Origin: Tomocerus qinae | Lineage: Eukaryota; Arthropoda; Collembola; Entomobryomorpha; Tomoceridae | Reading direction: 5' to 3' | NCBI GenBank assembly: GCA_020055645.1 | Contig: CM034547.1 | Coordinates: forward strand, 4,154,001 to 4,218,000 | Length of the DNA stretch: 64,000 nt | Shown: positions 1 to 10,531 of the stretch, piece after piece | How the letters are laid out: each line of letters starts with the position of its first letter | How positions within the stretch are numbered: position 1 is the first letter of the stretch | Program-made: the position numbers and the translations under genes | The notes under the pieces: generated by a model | Databases searched by the model: none | Seen by the model: the letters and a program-made list of their open reading frames with translations, nothing else | What the model was told of the DNA's origin: nothing

Positions 1-2097
1 CTTCCTCCTGCCAACACTTTATCAACTCTGTCTCCAAGTCGCTTGAAAAATATCTCTTCTTCGTCTTCCTCCTTGTCCTCATCTTCGTCTTCCCCACACA
101 AAATATTCCGTTTCATATCAAAAGATTGCAAAAAGACGTTAATAATATTTATAAACGCCCTTTCTACTTTCTCTGCTCCCAAGTCAACTACGCCCGGCCT
201 CTGCCAAACCACAAAACGGCCCCGTCCTTCTACTATTTCACCTCCCCAACACACACATACTCACACAGCTTGCACTCTGTCCCTACAAGGACAATAGAGA
301 CATTCAAACTGCGGCAGTAATGGGGCTCTGTTGTAGTATTTGCAATAGCAACGCTTTTAATCTCGAGAAAATATTTCTATATCATAGGAGGAATGCATAA
401 ATACATGGAGAAAGAGAGAAAGTCGGGGAAACTGGGCAGAGCCGCTATAGCGAGAACATTCGAGGAATATTCAAATAGATCTGTTCCAAAGTCAAGTTAA
501 GCCGAGGCAGAGAAGTAATGTAACCGCAGGAGAGACGAAACAGACTGTCATCCCTGGAATTGCGTCCCGTCCTCCTCCTTTTTAAGTCTCTTTAAGAGTT
601 GTACTGGATAACTGGAGGCCATCCTTAGCATTTCCACAAACTCTCAATACAACGCTATAGTCAAAAATTCCGAAAAGAAATTGAAGATTGAGGGAAATCA
701 GGAGGATGAAGTATTCCCGCAAATTCCTATATTCCTCCAGACTTTGCAATTTTGACAGATTCCCGAGGAATGTAGTCTGGAGAAGTGGAAGAGAGACTGG
801 AGAAGAGAGAGAGCAAGTTTGTTCCGACGTCTTCCGCTCGTCTCTGTGGGACGTGTTTCTTTTTTGTTGTCTCAATGCAATCCTGTCGCCCTTCCTTTCT
901 ACTCCATCTCTTTAGCCACATTATAACACGGCATACATACATTCAACATCTAATTTATTATTTCTATATATACTTTGCACTTTGCTAGAGATCTGCCGTA
1001 GAATCCCCAATAGCATTCCCCGGACTCTATAAATATATAATCTCTTATACTTAATATGAATTCAAATAACATTGCCCAGGACTTTATCCGATTCTTTACG
1101 GCATTTACTTAGATGAGCCTGGAAATAGTATTATTCCCTTTGCTCACTAAGTCAGTCGTTTCTGGAAAGGAGAAGAAGTGAGCGAGCTAAATATTTGGGA
1201 AGAGGAAAGATGTCTGTATTGAGCCCTGGAGACAATGGCGACAGTTTAAAGGACGACTTCCTTCAAAAGACTTTAGTAAATATATCTATACTCAGAGATC
1301 TAGTTGTGTCGCAGATCCAGTAAGTAGTGCATGTCTTCTAAATACGAATACCTATCTACCTATATGTTGTTGGGGAGGGAGCATCTTTGGTTTGATAAGA
1401 TGTCTCTTATAACAACGGGCGTTAGTCGACTAATCTCTGCCATTGAATAAAAATCATCTCATCTCATTCATTGTGAAGGAGCCCAGGAGAGAGAGTGAAA
1501 TTTCAGAGGAATCGGGACTGTGTAACTGGAAGATGTACAGTTTATTGTTGGAAGAAGGGAGACGGGAAACCAGAGCGTAAAAGTTTGCGTGTAAGAAGAT
1601 CAATGGAGACAAGAATCTGCAATCTCTGCTGCTGTGCATTAGACTACATTAGGTAGAGCCATTCCATTCCAGACAGTTCTCTCGATTACTCCTCGCACAC
1701 GAAAACGTAACCGTGAAAACAAAACAAATGCTTGTTTTTATCAACAATTCTGTGATCATTAAATTCCTCCGGAAAGGAAGTTAAAGTTAAGGGGATGCAT
1801 AAAATAAAGGAGGAAATGGGAAATTCGTTTCGGGAAATTAGAGTTGTTATTGGGCCGTGTAGGAGCAGTATGTAGAGTCTTCTTGTGTCGACGAGGAGGA
1901 GGAGGGAGACAGATACGAAACAAGAGGAAACAGACTTATAATCTGAGTCCAGGAGATAAACACATTTAGTAGATACCTTCCCAGATGAAAAACGGAGTTG
2001 AGAAGAAGAACAAGTTTGGAGACTGTGACACAGAGTTCCGTGTCAAGTCAGAAATTAACCTCCTCTCCTCTTTGTCTTCCCCTCCTCCGAACTAAAG
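1..2097. other. Non-coding stretch, nothing recognised
   Basis: There is a TCTTC-rich pyrimidine run near 50-110 and a purine-rich stretch near 1470-1580. The short open frames on both strands overlap one another and lack splice or start context. I see no gene, RNA gene or mobile element here. Confidence 0.5.
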
Positions 2098-2301
2098 ATG
2101 AGCTCCGACATGGACAAATGCAACTTTTCGCGGAGGAACATTGCTGAGCAGTCCTTGCATGGAGATATGGAGATGAGTGGCAGAGATAGGCGAGAGATCA
2201 TTCTTCCAACCGTCAACTCTGGAGAAATGCTCAAAGACACTAAGCTACGATCTTCGACTTCACGTTCACTTGCACAATTGACGGAAGAAAAACAAGAGTA
2301 A
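2098..2301 (+). CDS. Hypothetical small protein or first coding exon (67 codons)
   Basis: The ATG follows a long pyrimidine tract (about 2058-2091) that ends in CTAAAG, so this may be a coding exon that starts at its ATG or a small independent ORF. There is an A at -3. The product is hydrophilic and charged, begins MSSDMDKCNFSRRN and ends LAQLTEEKQE before a TAA. It has no signal peptide or membrane segment. Base composition is visibly richer in G+C than the flanks. I recognise no domain. A 115-codon frame also runs on the opposite strand across this stretch, which weakens the case. Coding status is inferred from composition and context only. Confidence 0.3.
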   Translation: MSSDMDKCNFSRRNIAEQSLHGDMEMSGRDRREIILPTVNSGEMLKDTKLRSSTSRSLAQLTEEKQE

Positions 2302-3079
2302 ATAAATCTTGGCTTACAAAGACATAGCCATGTCGACTGGAACAACAGCATCACTGACAGACAGACAGACAGAACTGAAATCTCTCCGACAACAAACTGC
2401 ACTTCTCAATTCAACCGAGCCAGCACTAAATTCTCGGTAATGAATGGCAGGAGATATCATTTATTATTACACTCTTCTTGCAAATGCACTCTCTCCCGAG
2501 ATACACACCCAAGGTGTTCTCGCATTAGTGATGTCTTAACTCATGAACCAAATATTCTCTCTACACAATGCAGAGTACCAGTCAAAGTGCAGATGTGATA
2601 TTCACAATGGATGGGTCTTGACTACCTTCCATGCTCTTCTCCAAACGAACAGAGACATCACACAGCGCGGCTATATTAAGAACAGTTCTATTGTATCTAC
2701 ACAGTTTGTATGTTTTTCTACGAGTGCAGCCCTGCAACTTTTTTCTAACATCCTCATTCATCCTATTCTTAGCTTAGTGAGATTAATTTTGGAAAAACCG
2801 TCGTCTATTCATGCGAGAAGTTGATTCAAAGACAAGACACTCTCTGTGTCACTGACTTCCACGTAGACCAAGCACAGCCTTGATCTTCTTCCCTACATGC
2901 CCCGTCGACATCCTCAAAACCCTCAGAACTCTTCGGTTCTGCTACATGCAAAGCTTCTTATGCGTGGACCAACTTCAATAAGTCACACGCTAATGTGCAG
3001 TTGAAAGATGAGTCTACTAGATCCACAAATGCATACATGATATATATATTTGTATACGTTATTAACTGAGGATATCCTA
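2302..3079. other. Non-coding stretch with a GACA microsatellite and a small hairpin
   Basis: (GACA)n lies at 2356-2373. At 2924-2941 CAGAAC and GTTCTG form a 6-bp stem whose loop contains CTTCGG, the sequence of a stable tetraloop if transcribed. A 93-codon frame at 2543-2824 has no supporting start or splice context. Confidence 0.45.
2356..2373. repeat. GACA microsatellite
   Basis: Four and a half copies of GACA in tandem, read directly. Confidence 0.9.
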
Positions 3080-3482
3080 CCGTTTGCATTGAAACTCGCT
3101 AGTCGGTTTTAAATCATATGTTAATTAAAATTCAAAAGGTTTTCAAATTATGATATTTTAAATGTCGTTTGGTAAACCGATTTCGGATGTAAACTTCATT
3201 ATGCAGAATCTTATATTGATTGTAATTGAATACAGGATTGTTGAAAAGTCAAAAATCGCCAATTGTATGGCTTCGTTATGTAAGCCAGTAATTCTATGCA
3301 AAATGCACGTTCATCTAATGTTTATGTAACTCTATGTACATTAAATTCTACTCGAAATTCTATTCTAGTTGCAAGGTTTCAGTTTAATCATGAACATATT
3401 AAAAACATGATATCTATTTGTGAAGTGAGGGGTAGTAGTAATGTGTGGTGGTTGAATACGAACCGAGTTTGAATACAAACTG
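3080..3482. mobile_element. MITE-like element, copy 1 of a four-copy family
   Basis: The left end reads CCGTTTGCATTGAAACTC. The reverse complement of the right end reads CAGTTTGTATTCAAACTCGG. These are imperfect terminal inverted repeats, and both are followed inward by a second GGTTxGTATT-like block. The interior of about 400 bp is very A+T-rich and has no coding capacity. The same terminal design occurs at 21675-21905, 31228-31430 and 46551-46944, which is why I call it a family. I could not fix a target-site duplication. It is probably a non-autonomous DNA transposon, superfamily unknown. Confidence 0.6.
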
Positions 3483-3630
3483 TCGGATGTATTATATGGC
3501 AAATGAAGATATTGAATAAAAGAATAAGCTAGCATGTTGAGGGAGTTGAGTAGAAGAAGAGCGAGTTAGATAAAATAAATACACGTGTGGATATGTGCGT
3601 AATGCGTCTATCCATCTCCTTCTGCTCCAG

Positions 3631-3772
3631 CACTTACTATCTGTGCAGTCTGGACGGTTGGGTCTTTTGGAGAAGAAAGAGTGAGTCTTTTATGTGCATA
3701 TTTCTGTTTCTGTTTCAGTTATTGAATAGGGACGAGAGAGAGCAATACATTACGAATGCAGGGATGAAATGA
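3631..3772 (+). CDS. Candidate two-exon 3' end of a gene with a 38-nt intron
   Basis: A pyrimidine-rich acceptor ending CTCCAG (3630) is followed by an open 50-nt segment. It ends at GAAAGA|GTGAGT (donor at 3681). A very strong acceptor, TTCTGTTTCTGTTTCAG, ends at 3718. Joining across 3681-3718 keeps one frame open: ...TVGSFGEER + LLNRDEREQYITNAGMK, then TGA at 3770-3772. An intron of 38 nt is unusually short for an animal, so this may be chance. The second exon could also splice to a distant upstream exon. No family recognised. Confidence 0.25.
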
Positions 3773-4520
3773 AATGTAACTCTGAAAAGTTCGCCTCTTT
3801 CTTTCTTATGATTTCCTGAATGTTCCCCTTTCACGCACATAAAGTTGCAGAAAAATGCTCTATCGTTTCTTTGATTATTTGCTTTTTAGTTGATGTGATA
3901 TGATGATGATGCTCTTACTTATGCCCGCTACTCACTCACCCTGCTCCGTAATGGCCAACAACGAATCGACTTGTCTATCGGCTGTTGACGCACAAAACGT
4001 GAGGAGTACTGGGAGTGGGATGGCTATAGCACATTAGTGTAATGCATCATATTTCTATTATACGTACTTAGCCCTCTTACTCCTGTTCCTATTACGATTA
4101 TGATGAAGCATATCCAGTATATATTGTGTTGCTACTATTTATTTATTATAGATAGGAAAGAAAAGGAAAGTTGGACTGTTTTCTCAATTCATTTCTGGTG
4201 AGTTCAGTTTTCAGTGTAATGTGCACTCCTCGCAGTAGAACAACAGAAAACGAGTTCAACAATTCCCCTTGCTCATTACGGAAATGGCTTTTTTCTCGAC
4301 GCAGGGGTGGTACCTGCCTTCTCTTACACAAACCATATCTCCAGAGTATATCTCCAACTATATCTACCTATTCACTAAGTACTACTTTAATTCACTCTCT
4401 GTGTGTTCAGTTCAGCCTAGGTGCCTTCTACTTACACTTGGTCTCTACATAATAAAATACTACGACTATTAGTAATATTAGTTTCTATGTACATAGTACA
4501 ATGTATACTTTCTACTACAG
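3773..4520. other. Non-coding stretch
   Basis: A+T-rich with no repeat structure that I can see. Frames near 4171-4452 are open on both strands at once and are not credible genes. Confidence 0.45.
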
Positions 4521-4699
4521 GGTTCAAAGAATTTACTACTTTCACCATCTTAATAACAATTTCACCTTATACGCTTAAAAAGCATATTAAAATACTTGCC
4601 TCACTTGTAATAAATCTTACTTGCTGGACTGAAAAGTGTTTTAAAAATTTTGATGTACTTTTTGAAGAGGAAAAAGTAAAATTTGAGGGTGAAAGTTAT
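4521..4699 (+). CDS. Candidate internal exon (59 codons)
   Basis: The acceptor ATACTTTCTACTACAG ends at 4520 and a GTGAGG donor starts at 4700. The 179 nt between them are two bases plus 59 open codons. The peptide begins FKEFTTFTILITISPYTLKK and continues with a Cys/Trp segment (CWTEKCFKNFD) and an acidic/basic tail (FEEEKVKFEGESY). It is A+T-rich like its flanks, so composition does not help. No domain recognised. The call rests on the two splice sites plus the open frame. Confidence 0.25.
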
Positions 4700-5073
4700 G
4701 TGAGGAATTGGACCTTTCTCTACTCCCTGTATTTGTATATATATAATAGGACTTTTGTCTCATTGTCAGTCGGCTTTCTTTGAAATGGTGTATAAGAATG
4801 GTAGGTATATTTATTTATTCTTTATATGTGTACAGTACACGAAGCGATTTCGAAATGAATTACTATTACTACCGGCAATTTCTCTCTTTTCCTCCTTTCA
4901 ATTAGACCCTCCGCTTACCTATGTACATACTTTATACAGACAGAGCTAAAGAATTTTTCAAGAATCACTTTGATCGGTTCGTTACTTAAGCAGGAGCAGA
5001 GTAGTTACTGGAATTGTAGGGAAGTCGAGAAAGTCGAAGAAAGGAGGAACAGAGAGAGATAATTGCATATATA
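4700..5073. other. Non-coding stretch
   Basis: A+T-rich, with a purine-rich segment at about 5015-5060. A TATA-like string (CATATATAA) abuts the ATG at 5074 and is too close to act as that ORF's core promoter. Confidence 0.4.
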
Positions 5074-5517
5074 ATGGAGACGCTAATAGTAACGAAGGAA
5101 AGTATTTCTATTTGCTTTGTGAATGAGTTAAGCAAAGAAAGAAAGAAAGGTAGGGTTGACATTAGGAAAAGAAAGCGACATGAAATGAATGCCGAGGAGA
5201 CAATTAATAGAAATGAGAAGCCGGGAGACTCAGAAACGACAAAATCTGATACTTCTCAGTCCAGACATGACAACACACATAATAATAAAGGAGCGCCAAG
5301 AGTTGCCAAAGTAGATACAATACAAATAACGACGACAGACTTTGCTATCTCCCACTTCACCTCTCCTCCGTACCCCACACCACCACACTCTTTTTATTTG
5401 CTTTCTCCAAACAAGACTTTCTTTCACTCCGATCTTCCTTTAAAATGCGATACGCTAGATACACTGAGTAAATACATTCAAATGTTGATTACAAGACAAC
5501 ATTTCCACCTATTTTGA
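5074..5517 (+). CDS. Hypothetical ORF of 147 codons
   Basis: ATG-initiated open frame ending in TGA at 5515-5517. Residues from about 20 to 85 are highly charged and polar (KERKKGR, RKRKRHEMNAEET, Ser/Thr/Asn-rich), as in a disordered or nuclear region. The second half is Pro/Ser/Phe-rich and comes from a pyrimidine-rich strand where stops are rare. No membrane segment or known motif. At this base composition a frame of this length is expected only occasionally, so it deserves a look, but nothing else supports it. Confidence 0.3.
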   Translation: METLIVTKESISICFVNELSKERKKGRVDIRKRKRHEMNAEETINRNEKPGDSETTKSDTSQSRHDNTHNNKGAPRVAKVDTIQITTTDFAISHFTSPPYPTPPHSFYLLSPNKTFFHSDLPLKCDTLDTLSKYIQMLITRQHFHLF

Positions 5518-6394
5518 CTTTCGCCGTCTTATACATACATTAACAAATGCCAACAGCAATCGGCGTATTCACAACACTGTTTCGACAACATTTCCACCGT
5601 AAAAACTTCTGTGCTGAAATAAATTCTGTACATCTTTCATTTTCCCAAAATTGAAAAAAATGCTAAAAATACCCAAATAAATAAATATGTTTTTACTTAT
5701 TTCTACCACCAGTTATTATTCTACAACAATGTGTGATGGATTTTAATTTCATACTGTCATTTTGTTTTATTGAAATAGTTAAATTAATTAGCCCATTCTT
5801 AAATTCATATCTAACTACGCCACTGACGATAACGGCATCCTTCATTTGAATAGTTAAAAGACTTATACAAATGTCGTCTTATATTTGGGTTTTAGTTAGG
5901 TAGAGGAGAAAGCGAGTGCATTACGAGTCCATGCGCCAATGACTCCTTTCTTTTGGTATTTTATTCTCTCAGTTACAGTTACTGCTGTAATATAGTAACA
6001 GTTAGATATTTGAATTTCCGTTAATATAATAGAAGTGAGTGTAGATTTGGAGTACCTTACAGCATTGTGTAGTGTAAGTTCTGATGAGCTATATAAATGT
6101 AGAGCAAAGAAATCCCCGAGCACAATATTAGAATTCTTGAACTCTGTCTGAGTTGTTTGCTACTCTTTGCCCATTTGACTTTCTCCTCTCACAATGTTGT
6201 CACTATCCATTGAGAATAAATACGAAGAAGAAACAGTCAGAAGTTTTAAACAAGCTTTTTATGTTGTGTGTTTGTAATGGTGAAAGTAAAACTATTTTTC
6301 AAACTGTTCCATGTATTTCCATTCCAAATGGATGCAAATGTCTTATAGGCACCTACCTTATGCAAATTGCTACTGGCTCGAATTCAAACAGATA
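5518..6394. other. Non-coding stretch, A+T-rich
   Basis: At 5806-5825 the minus strand reads CAGTGGCGTAGTTAGATATG. That resembles the CAGTGGCG-type ends seen on some DNA transposons, but no matching opposite end is visible. Nothing else stands out. Confidence 0.4.
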
Positions 6395-6493
6395 TTAAAG
6401 TTTTACAAATTTTCGTGATGAGGATTCCTGGATGTGGGTGGAGTCGACTAACGCCATTTGTTGAGTAGGAGAAAGTAAAACATTTCCACATAC
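6395..6493 (-). CDS. Candidate terminal exon, paralogue copy A
   Basis: On the minus strand a strong acceptor (TTTTATTTTTATTGTTACAG) ends just before 6493. From there 32 codons are open to a TAA at 6395-6397, with the peptide starting VCGNVLLSPTQQMALVDST. A 52-nt intron (6494-6545, starting GTATAA) fits upstream and carries GCTAAT as a possible branch site. The acceptor, pyrimidine tract, GCTAAT and the first ~40 exon bases align with copy B at 28030-28200, which reads VMWNCFLVSSTQMASVAACY in the matching frame. No family recognised. It may be a duplicated gene fragment or a dispersed repeat that contains splice-like signals. Confidence 0.35.
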   Translation of the reverse strand, partial: VCGNVLLSPTQQMALVDSTHIQESSSRKFVKL

Positions 6494-6605
6494 CTGTAAC
6501 AATAAAAATAAAACATGATTATAATATTAGCTATTATGATTATACGAAAGGGCTGTGATGTATTAGATTACATAACTTTCTTTGAGACATGAATGCCATA
6601 AAGCT

Positions 6606-8538
6606 CAATCGTCAACAGAGTGGAGAAAGGGATAAAAGAGAAAGGCTATAGAAAATTAGCAGTGTGTATAGAAGGGGTAGCATAGAAAGTTGCAACAATT
6701 GAGAAGGAAGTTGTCGCTTGAGCTCCATTGTTAGCCAAGGTGATAATAGTTTTGTGAAGAAAGATGCTTCCTTCCCTTTCTCTCCCAAATTTTATGTTAT
6801 GTCATGACAGTAACATCACATCAACTACGTTTGCATTGCGTTACACAGAAACATATCCTGCCTAGTACCTCTTCTCTATCTCTAAGGGAGTTCTGCCTGG
6901 GACACTATTGTGTTCTGTTGTGTACAAACAGAATATATTATTATGTGCATATAGCACAACCACCAAAGTTTACGATAGATTGTAAATATATGGGATGACA
7001 TGGCATGACACGAGCACATGTGTTTTAACAATTTACCGAGTTAGTTGAGTGGAGCAGGTTGTGTTCTTCTACTCCTTTCTCTCCCATACACATTGCATAC
7101 AACTACAGGGCTCTCCATAAATACCCTTCACTCTTACCTATTTAGTTCTACTCTTTCTTCAATGTTTCTATTTCCTATCAGTAATTCACTATCAAAACTA
7201 CGTAGAGTTGATTTAAAAAACGGGTTTAATCTCGAAATGGAGTGCAAGAATTCTTTGTATTTATTTGTTTAAGGAAGGTTCTGAAAAAGATAGTAATTCT
7301 GAGGTGCCCTGTAGTTTGTCGTTGAACAACAATAGTTTAGGTATCAGTGTGGGGTTTGTAATGGTATAGCAGTGTATAGAATAATAGGTGAATGTATTTG
7401 TAGAGAGGAAGAAGTAAAAGAGACAATGGTCTGTGTGTATCAGCAGATTTGAGTAAGCCCGAGGCTCCTTAGCTTTATGCATCATTTTGCTGTGTTTACT
7501 ACTTGTTCCCCTTGTAATTTATGCGGTGAAGTGGAGTAATAATAACAATATAAAAGCAGGGGCCTGTCGTTTATGAATCAGCTAAAAGCTAATGTCCTCC
7601 TCATAGATAAAATAAACGGTCGGAGCAGAAAGGCAGGAGAAAACCATTTCTTTCCCTTTTCCTTCAAAATCCCACTGAAATCTTCTAATACTTAATGCTG
7701 ATGGTCTGGGAAGGATCTGTAGCCGCCTATATGTCAATTCTGTTTGTTTCCCAACAGTTTCGCCATGTCCCTCCGCTATTATTAATAAGTGCGGCCTTTA
7801 AAAGGGATAAGTCCGAAGAAATGGCAGGAAAGGACCCGACTCTACTACTCTGTTGCTCCCTTATGTCTAAATCCCATTATTCTAAATGACCCTGCAAAAC
7901 ATGGTAAGATTTCTGCACATTTATATTTTACTATTGCTCCCGCATTCTCACGGCCACCCTCGTAAGTGAATCGTAACATAATCGCATTCATAACCTGATA
8001 CACCTTTCTGTCGTTTTACTGTAAAAGAAACTGTACGCAGTACCCGGATATGTTAAAATAATTCAAACTCTGCATTATCTGTGCTATAGCTTAGGGAGTT
8101 TGAGTGCAGACCGTTCACCATTTCATTACTAGAAACTAGATTTTTTCGAAATTTGGGATGAAACTACTTGTGAAACTATGTACCAAAAATGTGCACATGG
8201 TCCCCTTTACTCAGGGGAGCTTCTGTTACGGCTTGCTGCAGATTTTTTAAAACTATTTTTCATAACTATTTAATTCTGTAATTCCCATAAAAATCATATT
8301 TAGTATTTTGTTGATAACTGTTGAAATTTTTATTGACAGTTAATGTAGTGACAGTTATTCCAATCTTATTTTCAAGGAACTGCTATACTATTTCGGCAAT
8401 TTTAGCAGCCATTTTGGCTTTCTGCAATTATTTATTATTATCAATTACTAGCGTCAATAATTTAACACATTTTAGCCTATTAACCACTTTTAACTAGTAT
8501 TTTGGCCGTTTAAGACTGTTACTATTTTGTGGTTTTAG
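6606..8538. other. Non-coding stretch
   Basis: Nothing recognised. The last ~400 bases (8110-8530) are strongly A+T-rich and lead into the acceptor at 8538. Frames of 60-75 codons at 6804-6998, 7045-7272 and 7695-7889 have no supporting context. Confidence 0.4.
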
Positions 8539-8795
8539 GATGCATATCCGGCCTCTGGATTGTGTGCAGGTTGGAATTGTATGCACCGAGTTGTCTTTCG
8601 AAGCTGCATGAATTTCTCTGTATGCAACTTGTCAAGTGTCGTCATGTCATAAAATACTTAGTGTTCATATCCTTGACTCAACATGCAAGGATCCTAAAAG
8701 AATATCTGCAGTTTATATTCACCATCGTGTTTTACAACGTTTATCTGATGCAGAAGGAGAGAGGCACTTATGACAAACGAAAAAGGAACTCTTAG
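8539..8795 (+). CDS. Candidate terminal exon (84 codons + stop)
   Basis: A T-rich acceptor, ATTTTGTGGTTTTAG, ends at 8538. Two bases plus 84 codons then run open to TAG at 8793-8795. The peptide starts CISGLWIVCRLELYAPSC. Its centre looks helical with regular hydrophobic spacing (KLHEFLCMQLVKC, QHARILKEYLQFIF), and it ends in a basic tail (YDKRKRNS). G+C content is higher than in the A+T-rich block just upstream. A Lys/Arg-rich C terminus of this kind is common, so I assign no family. The 5' part of the gene would have to lie upstream across a longer intron. No donor is needed if this is the last exon. Confidence 0.35.
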
Positions 8796-9848
8796 AAAGG
8801 CAATCTTAATCTCTACAGTACATGTTACATTTATTATCAATTGCTTGCCAAGGAAGCAAACCAATTCTGGCCGACAAACGTAGGAGGAAGGAGTAGCAAA
8901 GAAATTGCGTTTAATATGTAACAACGTTTACGTGGCCATTTAGCTTTTGTATACAAAGATATTAATAGTAACGACTTGTTTGGATGAATATCTCTAAGAA
9001 TTTCATGAAAGAGAACCCATAAAATCTACAATAAAGAATTGTAGTGAAACAAATGGGATTGTTGGCTGTAAAAAAGCGCAGTGGCATCATGAATATTTTA
9101 CGATGAAATTACGGAAGATAAAAAGGGTTAGGTGAGGGCGGCAAGCTATTTCCACCAAAGACCTGCCATCCATTATTTACTCATTACCAGCTACACTACT
9201 TGCTACACATCTCCTCACTATACGCATAAATGTGTAATATCCGTCGGTATTTTTATTGTCAAAAGAACCATGTGTAAAAACCTGGAATACATATAGTACA
9301 CAAATGCTCAAAAATTTTCCTATACATCTCCAAAAAATACAAATGAAAACACATACGCATAACACTAATAACTAGATGGGAAAAATGATTTGATTTCACA
9401 GCTGCATGGTCCCTGCCTCTGATGAAAAGAGAATCTTCATTTACTCAGCATTTTAAAATTAGACAGTCATATGCACAGTGAACAAATTAAAAAATGGGCA
9501 TTCGTAACAAGCGGCAGTATCATTGTACGTTGCACCTATTTAATTATTATAGTACCAAGACACAGTCCACATTCTGCTGTACATCAACAACAGTCTCGTA
9601 TTTAACAGCGTACCTAAGTAAGTCGTTCTAATTTAATAGCTGTACATATAACAATGTACTGAAAAAATGTATCGAAATATTTAGGCAGAGGTCTTTGGGG
9701 TCAGGACTGGACTTGTTGGGAAAGTTGAAATCGTGCCAAAGGAGTTACGCCACTTCTGTGTTCCTTAATAGCGCAGTGCAGTTGCAATTACTCCCCACGT
9801 CGTTCTCATCCCGGAGATTTTATCTTCTTTATCTGGACAGGATGTCAG

Positions 9849-9863
9849 TCACTCACTCACTCT
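9849..9863. repeat. TCAC microsatellite
   Basis: Tandem tetranucleotide, read directly. Confidence 0.85.
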
Positions 9864-10518
9864 AACTGCAATGCAAACCTCCTCCAGGTTTTAAACCTTT
9901 CCCACTACTGCTACCTGCACACCTGTCTTACTATGCAGTACCAGCCTCGCACTTTTCCACACCAACAAACAACAACCTCGCAATAATGCAATGAATGCAG
10001 TTCACGAAAATACATTTCAACATTTCACTACAGGGCATCTCATTCTTTCCCTACACCCATATTCATAGAGCAGAGTTTCATTGTAAATGTACATATTATG
10101 TCACGAAAATAATATTGGCATTGTGTAATCTGTAGGGCTTTGCAGATTGAAAAAAGGTATTAATTAAAGAGGGAGCAGTGTTTACAAATCATGCATAGAT
10201 AATTTATTGGCGTTCAGGTAGACGGAGTGAATGGGTATGTGTGAGGCGAGTAGGGAGAAATATATTAGGAGCACTGTACATGTTTATGGAGTGCTATTAA
10301 CGAAAAAGAAATAGAATTTGGTGTGACAGTGGCATGCAGGGCGAGTAAACAAAGTCGACTAAAGAGTCTGATTTATCTTGACTTGCCGTGCCTTGCTTCA
10401 TTTGATTGGATTAAATTAAGGGGACGTGGCAGGGAAAGCAAGGCAAGGGAAACCACCAACATTGTATTCCGTGTCAAAGAGAGCAATATAAGAATAGATC
10501 TATAAAGCTATTGTTAGT

Positions 10519-10531
10519 AGAGAGAGAGAGG
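10519..10531. repeat. AG microsatellite
   Basis: Six AG dinucleotides in tandem, read directly. Confidence 0.85.

Noticed and set aside
4171-4472. Overlapping 93-, 67- and 61-codon frames
   Set aside because: Open on both strands and in two phases at once with low-complexity translations, so they are probably not coding.
5806-5825. Minus-strand CAGTGGCGTAGTTAGATATG as a transposon terminus
   Set aside because: It resembles some DNA transposon ends from memory only. No inverted partner or target duplication was found on either side.
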